From Xestospongia bergquistia (Eukaryota > Porifera > Demospongiae > Haplosclerida > Petrosiidae): a DNA stretch of 64,000 nt. Shown here one piece after another: positions 11,262 through 27,386 of this stretch. Location of the stretch: contig OZ014425.1 in assembly GCA_963965975.1 (NCBI GenBank), positions 1,935,501 through 1,999,500 on the forward strand, read 5' to 3'. The notes below the pieces were generated by a model, which was given only the letters and a program-made list of their open reading frames with translations, did no database searches and was not told where the DNA came from. A program made the translations under genes and the position numbers. The first letter of the stretch is position 1. Every line of letters starts with the position of its first letter.

Positions 11262-12849
11262 ATGCTTGCCTCTAAGAGCAGAGTTTTATTAACCAACAAA
11301 AGATGGCTATCCAGTCTGTCTTCTCAAGTAACAATACTCCTCAGTCCAAGAACAAGATCATGTTCTGTAGGAAGCACAAAGATTTGTTCTATAGTGAGTA
11401 TTTTAAATAAGGAATGCATTAAGGACTTCGATGTGTTTTTGTTTATTTTCCTAATGGAAACAGAGCAATTCCCTAAAATATATATCAATATAAGAGAGGT
11501 TCACTATAAATTGATCTCTTTACTTTAGTTTCAGATACTTTTTCTTATTGTAGGCTAATTATTCTACATCATCATCATCACCAGAGAATCTATCTAATAA
11601 TGATTTTAAAGATGTTCCTCATTTTAAGAGGAGTTCTATTATGCATCCATTGTCAGCTCATATTAAAATGGTGATGGAAGAGAAGCCATACACACTTCCA
11701 CATCCTATATGGTTAGTTTTTAATGCTGTGAAATTACTTAACAACTTTTCTTTAATCAGGACTGAAGAAGAACTGAACAGCATTGAAATTACTCATGAAA
11801 AGCCTTCTCTTTTTGTAGACAAAGTAAGTTAGTATATAAAATCATTGTTTATCATTATTTTTTTCTTATATTTCAGGCTGCTTACTTCTCAATTCGAGCT
11901 GTACGTACATTCTTTGATATATTTTCTGGGTACACCTGGGGAAAAATATTTGGTACATTAGATGAAAAAAAATGGTTGACTCGGATTATTTTCTTGGAAA
12001 CCGTGGCGGGTGTACCAGGAATGATAGCAGCTATGGTAAGACACATGAGATCATTGAGATACATGCAAAGAGATCATGGATGGATCCACACTCTACTAGG
12101 TAAGAGATATCTATTTGTATAGAATATGAAAAGATGTTCATAACTATTGTACTTTGCTTGACTGTTATGAAATAAACTATTTGCTTTAGAAGTAATGTCA
12201 TATATCAGTATTATATACTAATATTATAACTTATAATTTAAACAAAATTATTTCTACTTTCTAGAAGAGGCAGAGAACGAGCGTATGCACTTATTAACTG
12301 CTCTAGTTCTTCGTAAGCCAGGTCCTCTCTTCAAATTTGCTGTGATTGGTGCTCAAGGTACTTGACATTTTTTGTAATAAACTAGTCATGTGTTGTAACA
12401 GGATGCTTTGTGACAATGTTCTGGATAGCATACATATTGAGTCCACGATTTTGTCATCGTTTTGTTGGCTATTTAGAAGAGGAAGCAGTAAAGACTTACA
12501 CACATTGTATAGAGGTATATATTTCCATTTAGTAAGTGTTACTATAATATGGTGCTCTTTGTATAGTGTATAGACAATGGAGATCTCAGAATGTGGGCTC
12601 AAATGGCAGCTCCTCCTATTGCTCAAACATATTGGCAACTACCCGTGAGTTTTATAGTGATAATTGTACTAGCTAATAACTTCAATAGTTTGCATTCTTT
12701 AACTATCAAAAATTTTGTAGGAAGGTGCTATGATGAGGGACGTTTTACTGGCCATTAGAGCTGATGAAGCTCATCATCGCCTGGTTAACCACACCCTTTC
12801 ATCTATGAAACCGTCAGCACCAAATCCTTTTGGACCTGGCACACACTAG
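11262..12849 (+). CDS. AOX: mitochondrial alternative oxidase
   Basis: Cyanide-resistant ubiquinol oxidase of the inner mitochondrial membrane. It reduces oxygen to water with electrons from ubiquinol and bypasses complexes III and IV without proton pumping. Spliced exons start at 11262, 11555, 11761, about 11879, 12265, about 12402, 12567 and 12721. The N terminus is rich in Ser/Arg/Lys/Leu and lacks acids, fitting a mitochondrial presequence. All six di-iron ligand positions appear intact: Glu in [11 protein letters not shown], Glu and His in EEAENERMH, Glu in [14 protein letters not shown], Glu and His in [12 protein letters not shown]. The protein is about 330 residues, normal for the family. 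The start fits the presequence and lies just after a TATA-like box. AOX is known from several invertebrate phyla including sponges, and the introns here argue against bacterial contamination. Confidence 0.96.
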
Positions 12850-12992
12850 ATTAGCAATTACAAGCATTTTATCGTTCATTTTAACCTCTCATTTAATTAT
12901 TTTGTGCAATAGTTGTTTATGCCCGTATATTACAAATTATCTAGTATACGGATTTTCAGAAATTTCCGTTTAATTCCGTAGACTTACCAAAT

Positions 12993-13412
12993 ATGTCCTT
13001 GTCAAGATTGATAATATCTTCACATCTGCTGAATTACAATAAAATCATAGCCACTCCGATCATTTCTTGTTACTGTTCTACTGTTCATGATGCAGCTGAT
13101 CAAGTCACGTGGTTAAAGAAATGGGGAAGAAGGGATATGAATAGACGTAAGATGGTTGCAAAACACAGCGATGAGAGATTACGACTCAAAATGTTAAAGA
13201 AGACTGCAATGCTGCCTTCATTAGTTAAATTGCAAGCAAAAGATGATTTAAAGAAACTACCCAGGGACAGTTGTATATGTCGTGTTCGTAATCGCTGTGT
13301 ACTTACAGATCGAGAACGTGGTACAATCACTCAATTTAAATTGTCACGACATAAATTTCAAGAGTATGCAAGGCAAGGTATCATATCTGGATTGACAAAG
13401 TCGTCATGGTAA
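12993..13412 (+). CDS. MRPS14: mitochondrial ribosomal protein S14 (uS14m)
   Basis: A 139-residue intact single-exon frame. The C-terminal half carries the uS14 signature: RDSCICRVRNRCVLTDRERG followed by FKLSRHKFQEYARQG and the ending GLTKSSW, in place of the bacterial GRPRG/SRIxFRELA motif. The N-terminal 35 residues are hydrophobic and Ser/Ile-rich with few acids, fitting mitochondrial import. The small-subunit protein sits in the mitoribosome head. It lies 143 bp after AOX on the same strand and 125 bp before the convergent PH-domain gene. AATAAA near 13441 is a likely polyadenylation signal. Confidence 0.95.
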   Translation: MSLSRLIISSHLLNYNKIIATPIISCYCSTVHDAADQVTWLKKWGRRDMNRRKMVAKHSDERLRLKMLKKTAMLPSLVKLQAKDDLKKLPRDSCICRVRNRCVLTDRERGTITQFKLSRHKFQEYARQGIISGLTKSSW

Positions 13413-13537
13413 CATGGTTATATTGGGATGTATATATGTGAATAAAGGAAATCAAATATTACTTAAAAAATCACAACATAAATCTAAAAAATATATATTG
13501 AAAGTGATAACAAAACAAACACTGTTCATTCAATAAA

Positions 13538-15248
13538 TCAGCATCTTGATCTTGTTAGAATCATCATGTCAGAATGAGATGCAGATGTTGAATTAGAAGG
13601 TATGGAATTACACTCAAATGCAGTTGACAAGCTCCATCCGTGCTGATTAAACAAGTTCAGAATTGTAGCATGTGAAGTGGATAATTCAGCAAACCTATCC
13701 ATAGTACAAGTCGTGTCATTTTATGTTCTTAATTCCAAACTACTCAAGTAGTACAATAGTAGTAGAGTATTGGGAATTAGGTTTAAATAACAATGCACTC
13801 AAGAGTAATAGAAAATAATTTTTTAAACAAAATGCATGATATTCAACAGTACAGACAAATTTACAGAAGTGTGGTGACATGTAAAACATACTGGACTATT
13901 TTTTTTTGGGGGGGGGGGGGGGGGGTAATTATCTTATATCTAAGTGCTTGCAAAAGTAAGGCTTCAAAATGTATGCTTCTACCTGTCCTTGCTATCACTT
14001 ACCATCCTCGGTCATCCTGTATTGTTTTACCATTAGTACTACTACTTAAATGCATCATGAGTTCAGTGGAAATATCACCATTAATACGAACGGCTGGCTT
14101 AGCACCATAAAATATTTCAATAGTAGTGTATTGTACTGGAGGTATAATAGGGTCTATTGTTTGGTAAAGTATAATATAACACATTACATTGTTCTATTAT
14201 ACCTTCTTTATGTACTATAATTAGGTCTTTAATTTTCTTAATCCATTCTTCCTGGATTAGGTAGAAAACCATATATTGGATTAATCCACTGTTTGTACTC
14301 ACTCTTTTAGCATGTGAAGTAGCATTAAACACATATGTCCGTCCTTTGGTCACTATCTTGAATGTAAAACCATGCTTTAATAAACAGACTTTAATTATAA
14401 AAACAAGCAAGTACTTAGTAATATACTTTGGAGATATCTTTCTGTGCTTCTTCAAAGTCTTCTGCTATTTCATCAATATCTTCACAGTATATTGTACCAG
14501 CTGGTGCATTATCCTGACCAAATATATTTATAGCATTAGTGATTATCACAGATTGAAATATATTATAGGCAAAATGGATTATACTAGGTTGATTAATTGT
14601 GTGTGTGTTTATGTGTATATGAGTGTTTGTGTGTGTGTTTGTGTGTATATGAGTGTTTGTGTTTATGTGTATATGAGTCTTTGTGTTTGTGTTTGTGTGT
14701 GGGCATGAAGTTGTTATGTAACTTACAGAGTCATTTTTAAAATATTTGAATGTATTATCACCAATTGTACACCAACGTTTCTTCCATCCCTATAAAAGGG
14801 AATAATTATTAATAATAATAAGTTGTAGTTAGGTTTGATTTGATCCTCTTTTATGACATATGAGTTGTAGGAACTGTAAGTCTTATAGAATTCTACAAGT
14901 TTGAGATGTAAGTAATACATACTAGTTAAACTATTGCATATTAAAGAATTAACAATCCAAAACAAAACAAATTAGTTATTGTGGTTGCATTGATGACAAT
15001 TCTGAATAACAAGCAATTAAATCATCTATACAAAAGGCCCTAAGACTAGTTACTGCTACACTATGTGACTAATAGTACATGTATACTCATCATCAGAGTA
15101 ATATGTGATGTTTTAAAGTTTTAATACCTTGGTAGCATCTTGACCACCTCTCTTCTCCAACCATCCACTCATAGTTAAATTGCTGGCAGCCTAAATTAGT
15201 GGAGACAATAAGATCAAACCAGACCTTTACACAAAAGACATTTACCAT
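13538..15248 (-). CDS. small PH-domain protein, uncharacterised C-terminal module
   Basis: Hand-spliced exons: 15248-15246 (just the ATG), 15190-15128, 14789-14727, about 14511-14440, about 14373-14308, about 14251-14203, about 14145-14007 and about 13696-13538. The first half reads as a pleckstrin-homology domain: MSGWLEKRGGQ, GWKKRWCTIGDNTFKYFKND, then a strand pair (FTFKIVTKGRTYVFNA) and the C-terminal helix with its invariant Trp (REEWIKKIKDLI). The second half (about 95 residues: YTTIEIFYGAKPAVRINGDI, then DDRGWFAELSTSHATILNLF) is well conserved-looking but not recognised. PH domains usually bind phosphoinositides or proteins; no binding preference can be read here. The exon-1 call of a lone ATG is supported by ATG|GTAAAT and the downstream AG|GCTGCC. 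It is divergent from STAT. Confidence 0.75.
13902..13926. repeat. poly-T/poly-G homopolymer run in PH-gene intron
   Basis: T9 followed by about 18 consecutive G on the + strand. It lies in the last intron of the PH-domain gene. Such runs are prone to length errors in assembly. Confidence 0.9.
14598..14703. repeat. GT-rich microsatellite
   Basis: Degenerate TGTGTGTTTATGTGTATATGAGTGTT repeats within a PH-gene intron. The open frame through it is a product of the repeat. Confidence 0.85.
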
Positions 15249-15351
15249 AATATAACTCTATTTCACTAAGAATTACGAAGACAGCCACTCCCACTACAAC
15301 AGCTATTTTAAATTTATGCAAAACACGTGGTATAACTTGAATGTCATATTA

Positions 15352-15361
15352 ATCACGTGAT
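15352..15361. promoter_or_regulatory. ATCACGTGAT palindrome between PH gene and STAT
   Basis: Second copy of the exact 10-mer found at 4656 and 60193. It lies 104 bp upstream of the PH-gene start, with another E-box (ACACGTGG) at 15322-15329. The intergene is head-to-head. Confidence 0.6.
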
Positions 15362-15399
15362 GTTAGTCTAATTTAACGATTGTGTTAAAAATTATTCTT

Positions 15400-16706
15400 T
15401 CTCAGAACGGGGTCACAGGGATCGACAGCATGTCTCCTCAGAAAAGCTTACGGTGACAAATTACTAAGAAAGAGCCATCCTATAGTTATTAACTATAAAA
15501 ATTCAACGAAACAGCAATTTATTGTTAAGGGAGTGTCTACTGTTGTCTTCCTAGAGTTACAAAAGTTGTGAAACGGGAGCACTTATAATTTGACAGGATC
15601 TCATACTATTAGGTCCTTACAAGAGTGAAAAGATAACTGGATTGTTGTTCTGTCTAGGTAAGTCTACTTTACTTTAAGTACTTAAACATAAAACAACAGT
15701 CAATGTTTATTTTTAATACCATAGGGCAGAATAGTAGTCTTTGTGTACATGTGTTAAATATACAAGGAATACATACTATAATTGGTAATGTTTAGTGTGT
15801 GAGTAATGGAATATGATACTTTGTTGTGTAGTTAGCATTTAGTGTCCTAGGTTTAGGTATCTGGGTAAAGTATTATTTTCACAATTAGGTGCAGTGTTTC
15901 TTACCAGCACTCTAGACTCATTTTTATCAAATAATTTTTTATTGCCCTTTACTGTCACTTGTGAGTGATCATGGTATGAGTGTCCATTGAGTGTTAATGT
16001 TGTTGTTATATATGGTTTTAATGATTATTCATTGATCTGTAATTAATTACTGTTTTTAATTTGTTCACTTGAATACTTAAAATTGAAAGAAATCAGAATA
16101 TTTTAAGTTAGATTGGAAAAAAAAGTTTTGTGTATTAATAGAAAGTGTAGTCAGCCTAAACCACCAACATCATGTATCTTCATGACATTATTATTATGTT
16201 ATGTAATAGTTAGGTGGTTGTTTCTACATTTCCTAATAATTTACATCTCATTCCTTTAAATTTACACAATATGGAAAGGATTGTAGTGTTTCATGAAACC
16301 AGCTAATGTCATTGTTATAATTAGTATTAATTATATGGATTTTACACTTTTTCACTGGAAATTGTTTAGATTGTTTTTAATGTTAAATATAATATTTCTT
16401 GTTATAATCTCTCTTTGTTCAAGTTTGGCTTCTGCTTATATGGTAGTATTTAGAATTCCAGTGATTGGAAGAACAGACAAATAATTAGAACAGTAACCAT
16501 ATGCCTTGTGGCTAGCTGGAATCATCCAGTCAAGGGAAGAAATGGGGTTTCCCTATAGCATCATCTTTCCATTTGACCTGACAAGATGCTTTGATAGGGA
16601 CTGTGATCAAATACCTTTGTGGTTTATAGTTAGGGAAAGAATGTTAGGGTTTTCCCTCTTTGATTGTGACCCTCCTCTCTTTGAACTTTGTACAGACTTT
16701 CACATA
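15400..16706 (+). other. STAT 5' leader region (non-coding exon plus intron, inferred)
   Basis: No coding exon recognised. TGTCTAG|GTAAGT at 15656 looks like a strong donor ending a non-coding exon. TTTGTACAG near 16695 is a good acceptor just before the STAT start codon, which suggests a 5'UTR intron of about 1 kb. The transcript start is not defined from sequence. Confidence 0.45.
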
Positions 16707-17137
16707 ATGGCTTTATGGGATAAAAGTCAACGTCTTCAGGGTCCTCTCCTGGAGCAGATGAAACAGTTGTATGGACGTCAATTTCCCATTGAAGTACGAC
16801 ATTATCTAGCTACATGGATAGAAGCACAACTTTGGTGAGTAAAACTTGAGGGCTAGTTGTTAGTAGTTATGAATGAATTATTGTAATTGAATGTTCTGTA
16901 GGAGTGATATTGATCCTGACAATATTGCTCATGAGCCCAATGCTCGTCGTCTCTTTGAAGCAATGTTAATAGCTTTACAAGAAGTAAGTTCTCTTCATAT
17001 ATTATTATTATAATAATAATATTACTTTGCTCTATTATAGTTGATAGCAACATATTCTGCTAACTTTATCACAAAGACGCAACTAGAAGCACTTTTTTCT
17101 CACATGAAGGTACAATGTGCTTTGTTTGTATGCTTTT

Positions 17138-17180
<43 letters not shown>

Positions 17181-20100
17181 CCTCCCTCCCTCCCTCCCTC
17201 CCTCCTAATCCCTCTCCCTCCCATTTACAGGGAGAGTACATGCATCGTCCATTAGAGTTAGTTCGTGTTGTTCAAATGTGTTTGATTACAGAAGCTGAAC
17301 TTGTCCATAAACAAGAAGAGTTACAAGCAAGTACTGTAAGTTTACTAGACAATAATTGTCCTCACTTACTCTACTCCCAATTTAGTCTTCTGCACAAATG
17401 ACTGTAAATACTAATGCAGTACAGATACAACAGTTACTTCAGAATATTATTTCAAGGACTGAGGTAGATTAAAACCTGGTCAATATAATTACATGAATCG
17501 TAAAAGTCCCAAAATTCACAAATTTTTTTTTCAGGGGATGGAAACTATGTTTCGAACAATATCAGCAAAACATGAGTCCTTTCAGATACATTATCAAGAG
17601 AGTTGTCGAATAGAAAGTTAGACTGAAAATAATTTGACTTAAATGACTTTTCATTTTATAGTGACGTTTCGTCAAGGCAATATTCCAGTTGACCAAGTTG
17701 GTAAAATTCGTGAAAAAAAGCAGCTCATTGATCAGATAATTGCTAAAGATATTGATGAAATAAAACAAACAATTGATGTATGTGATATTTGAGCTCTCAT
17801 TAGTTAATCACTTGTTCATTAGGACGTGGGTCAGCGTTTTGTGGAGTGTCTTGATGAAGTAGGACGTGCTCAACATGTTGTCATTTTAGAACTAGATAAT
17901 TGGAAACAAAGTCAACGGCAGTTTTCCTGGGAGGATGATTCAGGACGTGTTGAACTTAATAACATACAACATTGGTTTGAGTCACTTGCTGAACTTCTTT
18001 GGCGACTTCGACAACTTGGAAAACAGGTTTGTAATGTTGATAATAATCTATTGTGTAATATTGATGATAATCTATTTTTTTTTTAGTTGATGATAACTAT
18101 TAGTCGATTTACCACACCTGTTCTTCAGCAAACTGATCAATTTGGTGCCATTACACAACATGTCACAAAATACTTGCAAGAATTGATACAAGGGTTAGCC
18201 ACACCCATCACAGTCACACCCACTTCTAATTCTATCATTTAATTTAGGAGCTTTGTATTAGAAAAACAGCCACCTCAAGTGATTAAGACTTCTAATCGTT
18301 TTTCAGCAACTGTTAGGTACACATATCCAATTGTCATGTGATCATCATGTGATAATGCTCTTTATAGACTTCTTGTTGGCAGTAAACTCCAAATACATCT
18401 ATGTGTCCCTGAAGTTGTTGCAACAATAATTAAGTAGGTGGAGCTATTAATTGTGTTCATATGTGTGCCATGTTTTTGTAGTGAGAAACAAGCTAAAGCT
18501 ATTATCACAGATCCTTCAAAAGTGTGAGTTTTATATAGAGATACCTTTGGTCAGTGATGAGAGGTAAAAGGTTTGACTCCGCCCATAACTCCACTGATTT
18601 GGTGATAACAATGTTGATATTCAAAGAGTGAATATTATCAATTTAACCACCTTCAAATCATTTGATTGTCATATGATTAGTCATGTGACATGGGTTCAAT
18701 ACATGCTTTTAAGATGGAGGGTACTCTTAAAAGATGCATACTTTAACCCAACACTCCTATCAATTAGAGTGGGCGAAGTGTGATATTTTGAACCTCATCT
18801 GAGACCATTCTCACTATTTGTATAGTTTACAATGCAGAGGTCATCTTTTCATTCTATACTAGGATGAACAACACTTTTACAGCTGGAGAAATCTTAAACA
18901 ATCAGAAAGCTATGGAGTACAATGCCCAGACTAGTGTACTACAATGTAATTTTAATTATATGCAATTAAGACGTATCAAAAGGAACACTGATAAAAAGGC
19001 CACTGAGATTGTCATGGAGGAAAAATTCACTCTCATTTTTCGCTCAAAGTTTACTATCCCTGGGGAAGAAATGGAGATTCCTGTTATGGTAAGGAGAGTA
19101 GTAGGTGATGTCAAGTTTTGATAACTTACAAATTCTTAAAAATGGAGCTAATTACATAAAATTAAATGTGATTATAACAACACTGCTGTGTTAGCATCCT
19201 TAGTGTCACTAGAAGTTTTTGAAATATAAAGTTAGTATGAGAGTTGTTACTGTTTTGTTAACAGCATGACCTGTAGACAAAGATATGGATAACATTTAGA
19301 ATACCAGATATGCTATTGAATTGCCATATGTTAACAAATGAAGTAAGAGGAAGAACATGATTCATTGGTCTGTTATCCATTGAGTATGTTGAAGTAATAA
19401 TGAAGTAATAATGAAGTTAGTATACAAGAATGAGTCATATTTAAATAATCACTAGTTAATTATTTAACACTAACACTTCCATTGTCCAATACATTTAATA
19501 CAGAGATTCCTGTTTCTTTCCTCTAGTGTCAAAGTCTCCCTGTTGTGGTGATAGTTCATGTCACACAGCAACCAGCTGCTGAAGCTACCATTTTTTGGGA
19601 CAATGCTTTTGCAGATGCTGTATGTTCAATTTATATCATAATTAAAGGGTTTGTCTCTCTACCTTATAGAATCGAGAGCCTTTTGTAGTTCCTGAAGTAG
19701 TGCCATGGCCCAGAGTATCTGAAGCTTTACATTACTATTTTCTTGCTCACACTGGTCGTGGTTTAACTCCACAAAACTTAGATTATCTAGGACGAAAGTT
19801 ATTAGGTGTAGGTAGGTGTGGTTATATGTGATAACAATGTATTATTAGTATTATATATAAGGTATGGAAGAAGACATTAGCCAAATGTCAGTCTCTAGGC
19901 AACAAATGTGTCGTGATCAATTACGTACTCGAACATTCACATTTTGGGAGTGGTTTTATAAACATCTTGATCTTATTAAGACAACTCTGAAAAGGGAATG
20001 GGTGGAAGGGTATGTTACTATACTGTTCCTATAATTAGTACATCTAATGAGCTAATTATATTAAATAAGTGTTACATAATCCGGTCACAGCTATAATCTT

Positions 20101-21015
20101 GTAATGACCATTTTCATTCTTTAGTTTGATTGAAGGGTTTATGGACAAAATGGAGGCCCAAAATGTTCTGATGCAGTTCCAACCAGGAACATTCTTAGTG
20201 AGATTCTCTGATTCTGAGGCAGGGGGTGTGTCTGTTACTTGGGTAGCAGGTATATGCATATTACATCTAGTATGTCACTATTATCATCACTATTATCATT
20301 ACTATAGAAAATGATGCAGGAGAGAATCAAACATATCGTCTAGCTCCTTGGGGAAAGCATGATCTTTCCATTCGTAACTTTGCTGATAGGTAATATTAAT
20401 CATTCACATGCTAATATTGACTCCACCTACTTTAATTAGATTACATGACTTGACTCATTTGGTATTTTTGTATCCAACACGTCTAAAAGATGAAGTTTTT
20501 GGACCATACTACTCACCACAACGTAAGTCAAATAGTGTTGTAGCTTGTTGACATGGCTATGCAAGAAGGAATAACTCTTTAATTAAATATTAAATATTAT
20601 ACTGGATCTAACCTGTTAGTGTATTGCTTAAAATGAAATGTATTATTAATAGGAACTGAGCTTCGTGGTGATGGTTATGTTGAATCTGAAGTACACATTA
20701 CAGTGACCAATGAAAGATCGATGAGTACTCCAGCTAGCCCTGCCCCCTCTCTTTATTCATTTACTGCAGGCGTAAGTATAATAGCAAATTTACATATTGT
20801 TGTAATGATTTCTAAATATTTAGACTCCTGGTCCTACCACTCCATTTTCTAATATGAGCGCTGCTGTAAGTACATTGATTTTATAGTCAATTCATTCTCT
20901 CTTGTTCTTATAGTCTTATAATGGAGGTGTTGCCTTAACACCAGGCTTAGATGGTTTCCCTGATCTTGGACCCTCCCTGGGTGATTTTTTTGTTGACCCA
21001 CCCCCTCCTTCATAA
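16707..21015 (+). CDS. STAT: STAT transcription factor (STAT5/6-like architecture)
   Basis: Signal transducer and activator of transcription: tyrosine-phosphorylated in the cytoplasm, dimerises through its SH2 domain, then binds DNA. More than 20 short exons are spliced. The N-domain starts [20 protein letters not shown] and contains [23 protein letters not shown], which favours the STAT5/6 side. A coiled-coil region follows (exons 17.2-18.1 kb), then the DNA-binding domain ([48 protein letters not shown]), a linker, and an SH2 domain with the phosphotyrosine Arg in [11 protein letters not shown]. The activation tyrosine is in [11 protein letters not shown], placed as in STAT5. The tail is Ser/Pro-rich with an acidic-hydrophobic end ([14 protein letters not shown]) typical of an activation domain. 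Nothing is missing. Intron 18524-18862 and intron 19090-19527 are longer than the rest. Confidence 0.95.
17138..17208. repeat. (TC)n-(TCCC)n microsatellite in STAT intron
   Basis: About 20 CT dinucleotides pass into CCCT tetranucleotides inside a STAT intron, just before the acceptor at TTACAG 17230. Confidence 0.9.
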
Positions 21016-21472
21016 TTTATACACTAACTTATCATTAACCTTAATCAGTATACCCTTCCTTCTTTAAGGGACACTATTGTAGTACGTTACTTTTTTGTAC
21101 ATGGTTTCTTAATCTATTTTTGTATTACTATCTTGCTCTTGTGTGCTCCTCTTTATTTTTGTAAGGGGATCTTTGGAATTTTTGGAATTTTCTTTTTTCA
21201 AAACAATAATTTTCACTTTGATGACTTCTTTTTTTTGATTTTGTAATAAATGTTTTACACACTAATGAAAATTTGAATGTTTAAAATCATAATTTGCATG
21301 CAAATAGAAATAAAGTTACACTTAAAAAATCACTTAGTAACAATCACAATCAAAAACATTAAAATCACTATAATTATAAAACATTATTTTAAATTATTCG
21401 AAATTTTTGTGAGCTTAGAGTGTGTGGCAAAACTAAGACTACAGCTGGTCAAACCAGTTAATGTATTATGTT
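21016..21472. other. convergent 3' region of STAT and the R3H gene
   Basis: AT-rich non-coding stretch between two stop codons. AATAAA at about 21246 (+ strand) is a plausible STAT polyadenylation signal. No gene or repeat is recognised. Confidence 0.5.
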
Positions 21473-25686
<4,214 letters not shown>

Positions 25687-27190
25687 GATGATAATGACTT
25701 CAAATGTGAGAATTGTCTCAAACAAACAGATCGGAACTTATAAATCAAAATGTAATCTGTTGCAACAAAATCAACGAGAGTCAATACAACTTGTGCGTCT
25801 GCAGTATGAGAGGCGTGGTCAGGCGTGTGATTTGAATGTGACTTCGTAAGATAATGTTACTTGATATGAAATGTTATAAATGAGTTGATTCTTGATGATG
25901 ATCTAAGGATAATTACAAATAAAGGAAAATGTAATATGATTATCACAAAGTAGTAAAAAGCTTGTCATTATTAATACATAGTTTATATACATTATGTTTT
26001 CAAGTGGTCAATGTTTGGGTGCCAACAAAAGTGGTTTGTGGGGGTATTAGTCCTTTTACATGACAATACAAAGCTGAGGTTTATACATGGAGGAACCAAG
26101 GGACTTCTCCCAAAATGTTTTTGCTAAATTGAAGATTGAGTCAACTAAAACATTTAATTTTAGAGTGCCATGTGTCTGCTTTTTCTTGAAAATATCTAGT
26201 ACTTCATCAAAATTAACATTGTTCAACTAAGACTCTTTATTATAATATTAAAATTAGATTTCAAGGTTCGAGTCAATCATTGTGTAGGCATGACCCCCTC
26301 TCCCCCAATCTCCAAATTCTGTATGAATCCCTATAAAGGGTTAAGACACAGAAGCAAGAATCTCTACAACATCTTGAATGAAAATGTATCCTACTTTTCT
26401 CAAGATAATATTGCATGAGTGGGCAATAGACATGTAGCTCCACCTATTTTGTAAAACTTCAATAACTTGCAAACCATTATAGTAAAACTAAAATAATAAC
26501 AAAGCAGATCAAAGTCAAAGCATAGCTTAGTAAGAGAAATGGAAAGATTTGAGAGACTTATCATTTCGTTCAAATAATAATAGCGATAAGCGATCTTCTG
26601 AGCCACACCTCTTTTGCATAATTAAACTCTCCATACATAGCAAAAATTTAAGCCTTCCTGCTTCTGTGTCCTTTAACAACCTCACATTTTGTTTACCTGT
26701 AATTGTGACTATTACCTTTAATAAATGCAATGTACACTGCTTCTAGTGATCAGTGTTGCGTAATCAATGGAAACAAGATTAATGCCTGAACAATAAATGC
26801 TACAAGAAACAAAGTATTGTAATTAGTAAGTCATGACAAGGAAATAAATATTACTACTTTTATTATACATTCATTATAAAGAGGAGGAAATTTCAATATA
26901 TCTGTATAACTATCTCACCACAAATAAATGAGTTAATATGTCAACATGGGTGTGATGATAAAGTGAGTGAGTCTTCTGATTAATAACTTTGACACTATCG
27001 ACATCACTGAATAGACGTAGATAAATAATATTTCAACATCAAAACTGACTGTGAGAATAAGGTATCTAGTTTTTCCACTTTTTCTCCCTTCCCTCTCGAT
27101 CTTACCGATCCACGAAAGTAAACGGAGGAAGGGAGAAAGGAGAAACTCGTTGTTCTAACTCAAAGGCTAACAGGCACACGCTTTGGTTAC

Positions 27191-27200
27191 TTCACGTGAC
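27191..27200. promoter_or_regulatory. TTCACGTGAC E-box near WDR19
   Basis: Variant of the ATCACGTGAT element with the same TCACGTGA octamer. It lies 187 bp before the predicted WDR19 start and 36 bp from the X-box-like site. Confidence 0.5.
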
Positions 27201-27235
27201 TTTAAAGATAATCACATGATACTCATGTGATCCTG

Positions 27236-27249
27236 ATTGCTATGACAAC
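27236..27249 (+). promoter_or_regulatory. RFX X-box-like site upstream of WDR19
   Basis: ATTGCTATGACAAC fits GTHNYYATRRNAAC at 13 of 14 positions (first base A, not G). It is centred about 145 bp upstream of the start codon of a ciliary IFT-A gene, the position expected for functional X-boxes. Binding is inference. Confidence 0.6.
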
Positions 27250-27386
27250 TATTGTCTTGTGGAATTCTAAGTATGTAATGTAGGCTAGTTCCATGAGTTT
27301 TCGCAGTTTCTTACCAGAAGCTCTTATATGTTGCAATAAACAAGAATGAAAGTGAGACGGAAGAATATCTTTTAAATTACTTACCT

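Larger units (their letters stand above)
25687..27386. other. divergent intergenic region R3HDM-like / WDR19
   Basis: Longest spacer of the left half, 1.7 kb. It contains TTCACGTGAC and an X-box-like site near the WDR19 end, plus AT-rich DNA with only meaningless short frames between 26,000 and 26,900. I saw no transposon ends or tRNA. Confidence 0.5.

Noticed and set aside
11262-12849. Bacterial or algal contamination as the source of AOX
   Set aside because: The gene has several short GT-AG introns of the same type as its neighbours and lies between clear animal genes.
14346-14708. Plus-strand frame ending in a Val/Cys-rich repeat
   Set aside because: It reads through introns of the PH gene and a GT-rich microsatellite; the repeat explains the odd composition.
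26000-26750. Possible gene or mobile element in the R3HDM/WDR19 spacer
   Set aside because: Only short, compositionally random frames, no paired terminal repeats, and no known protein motif.
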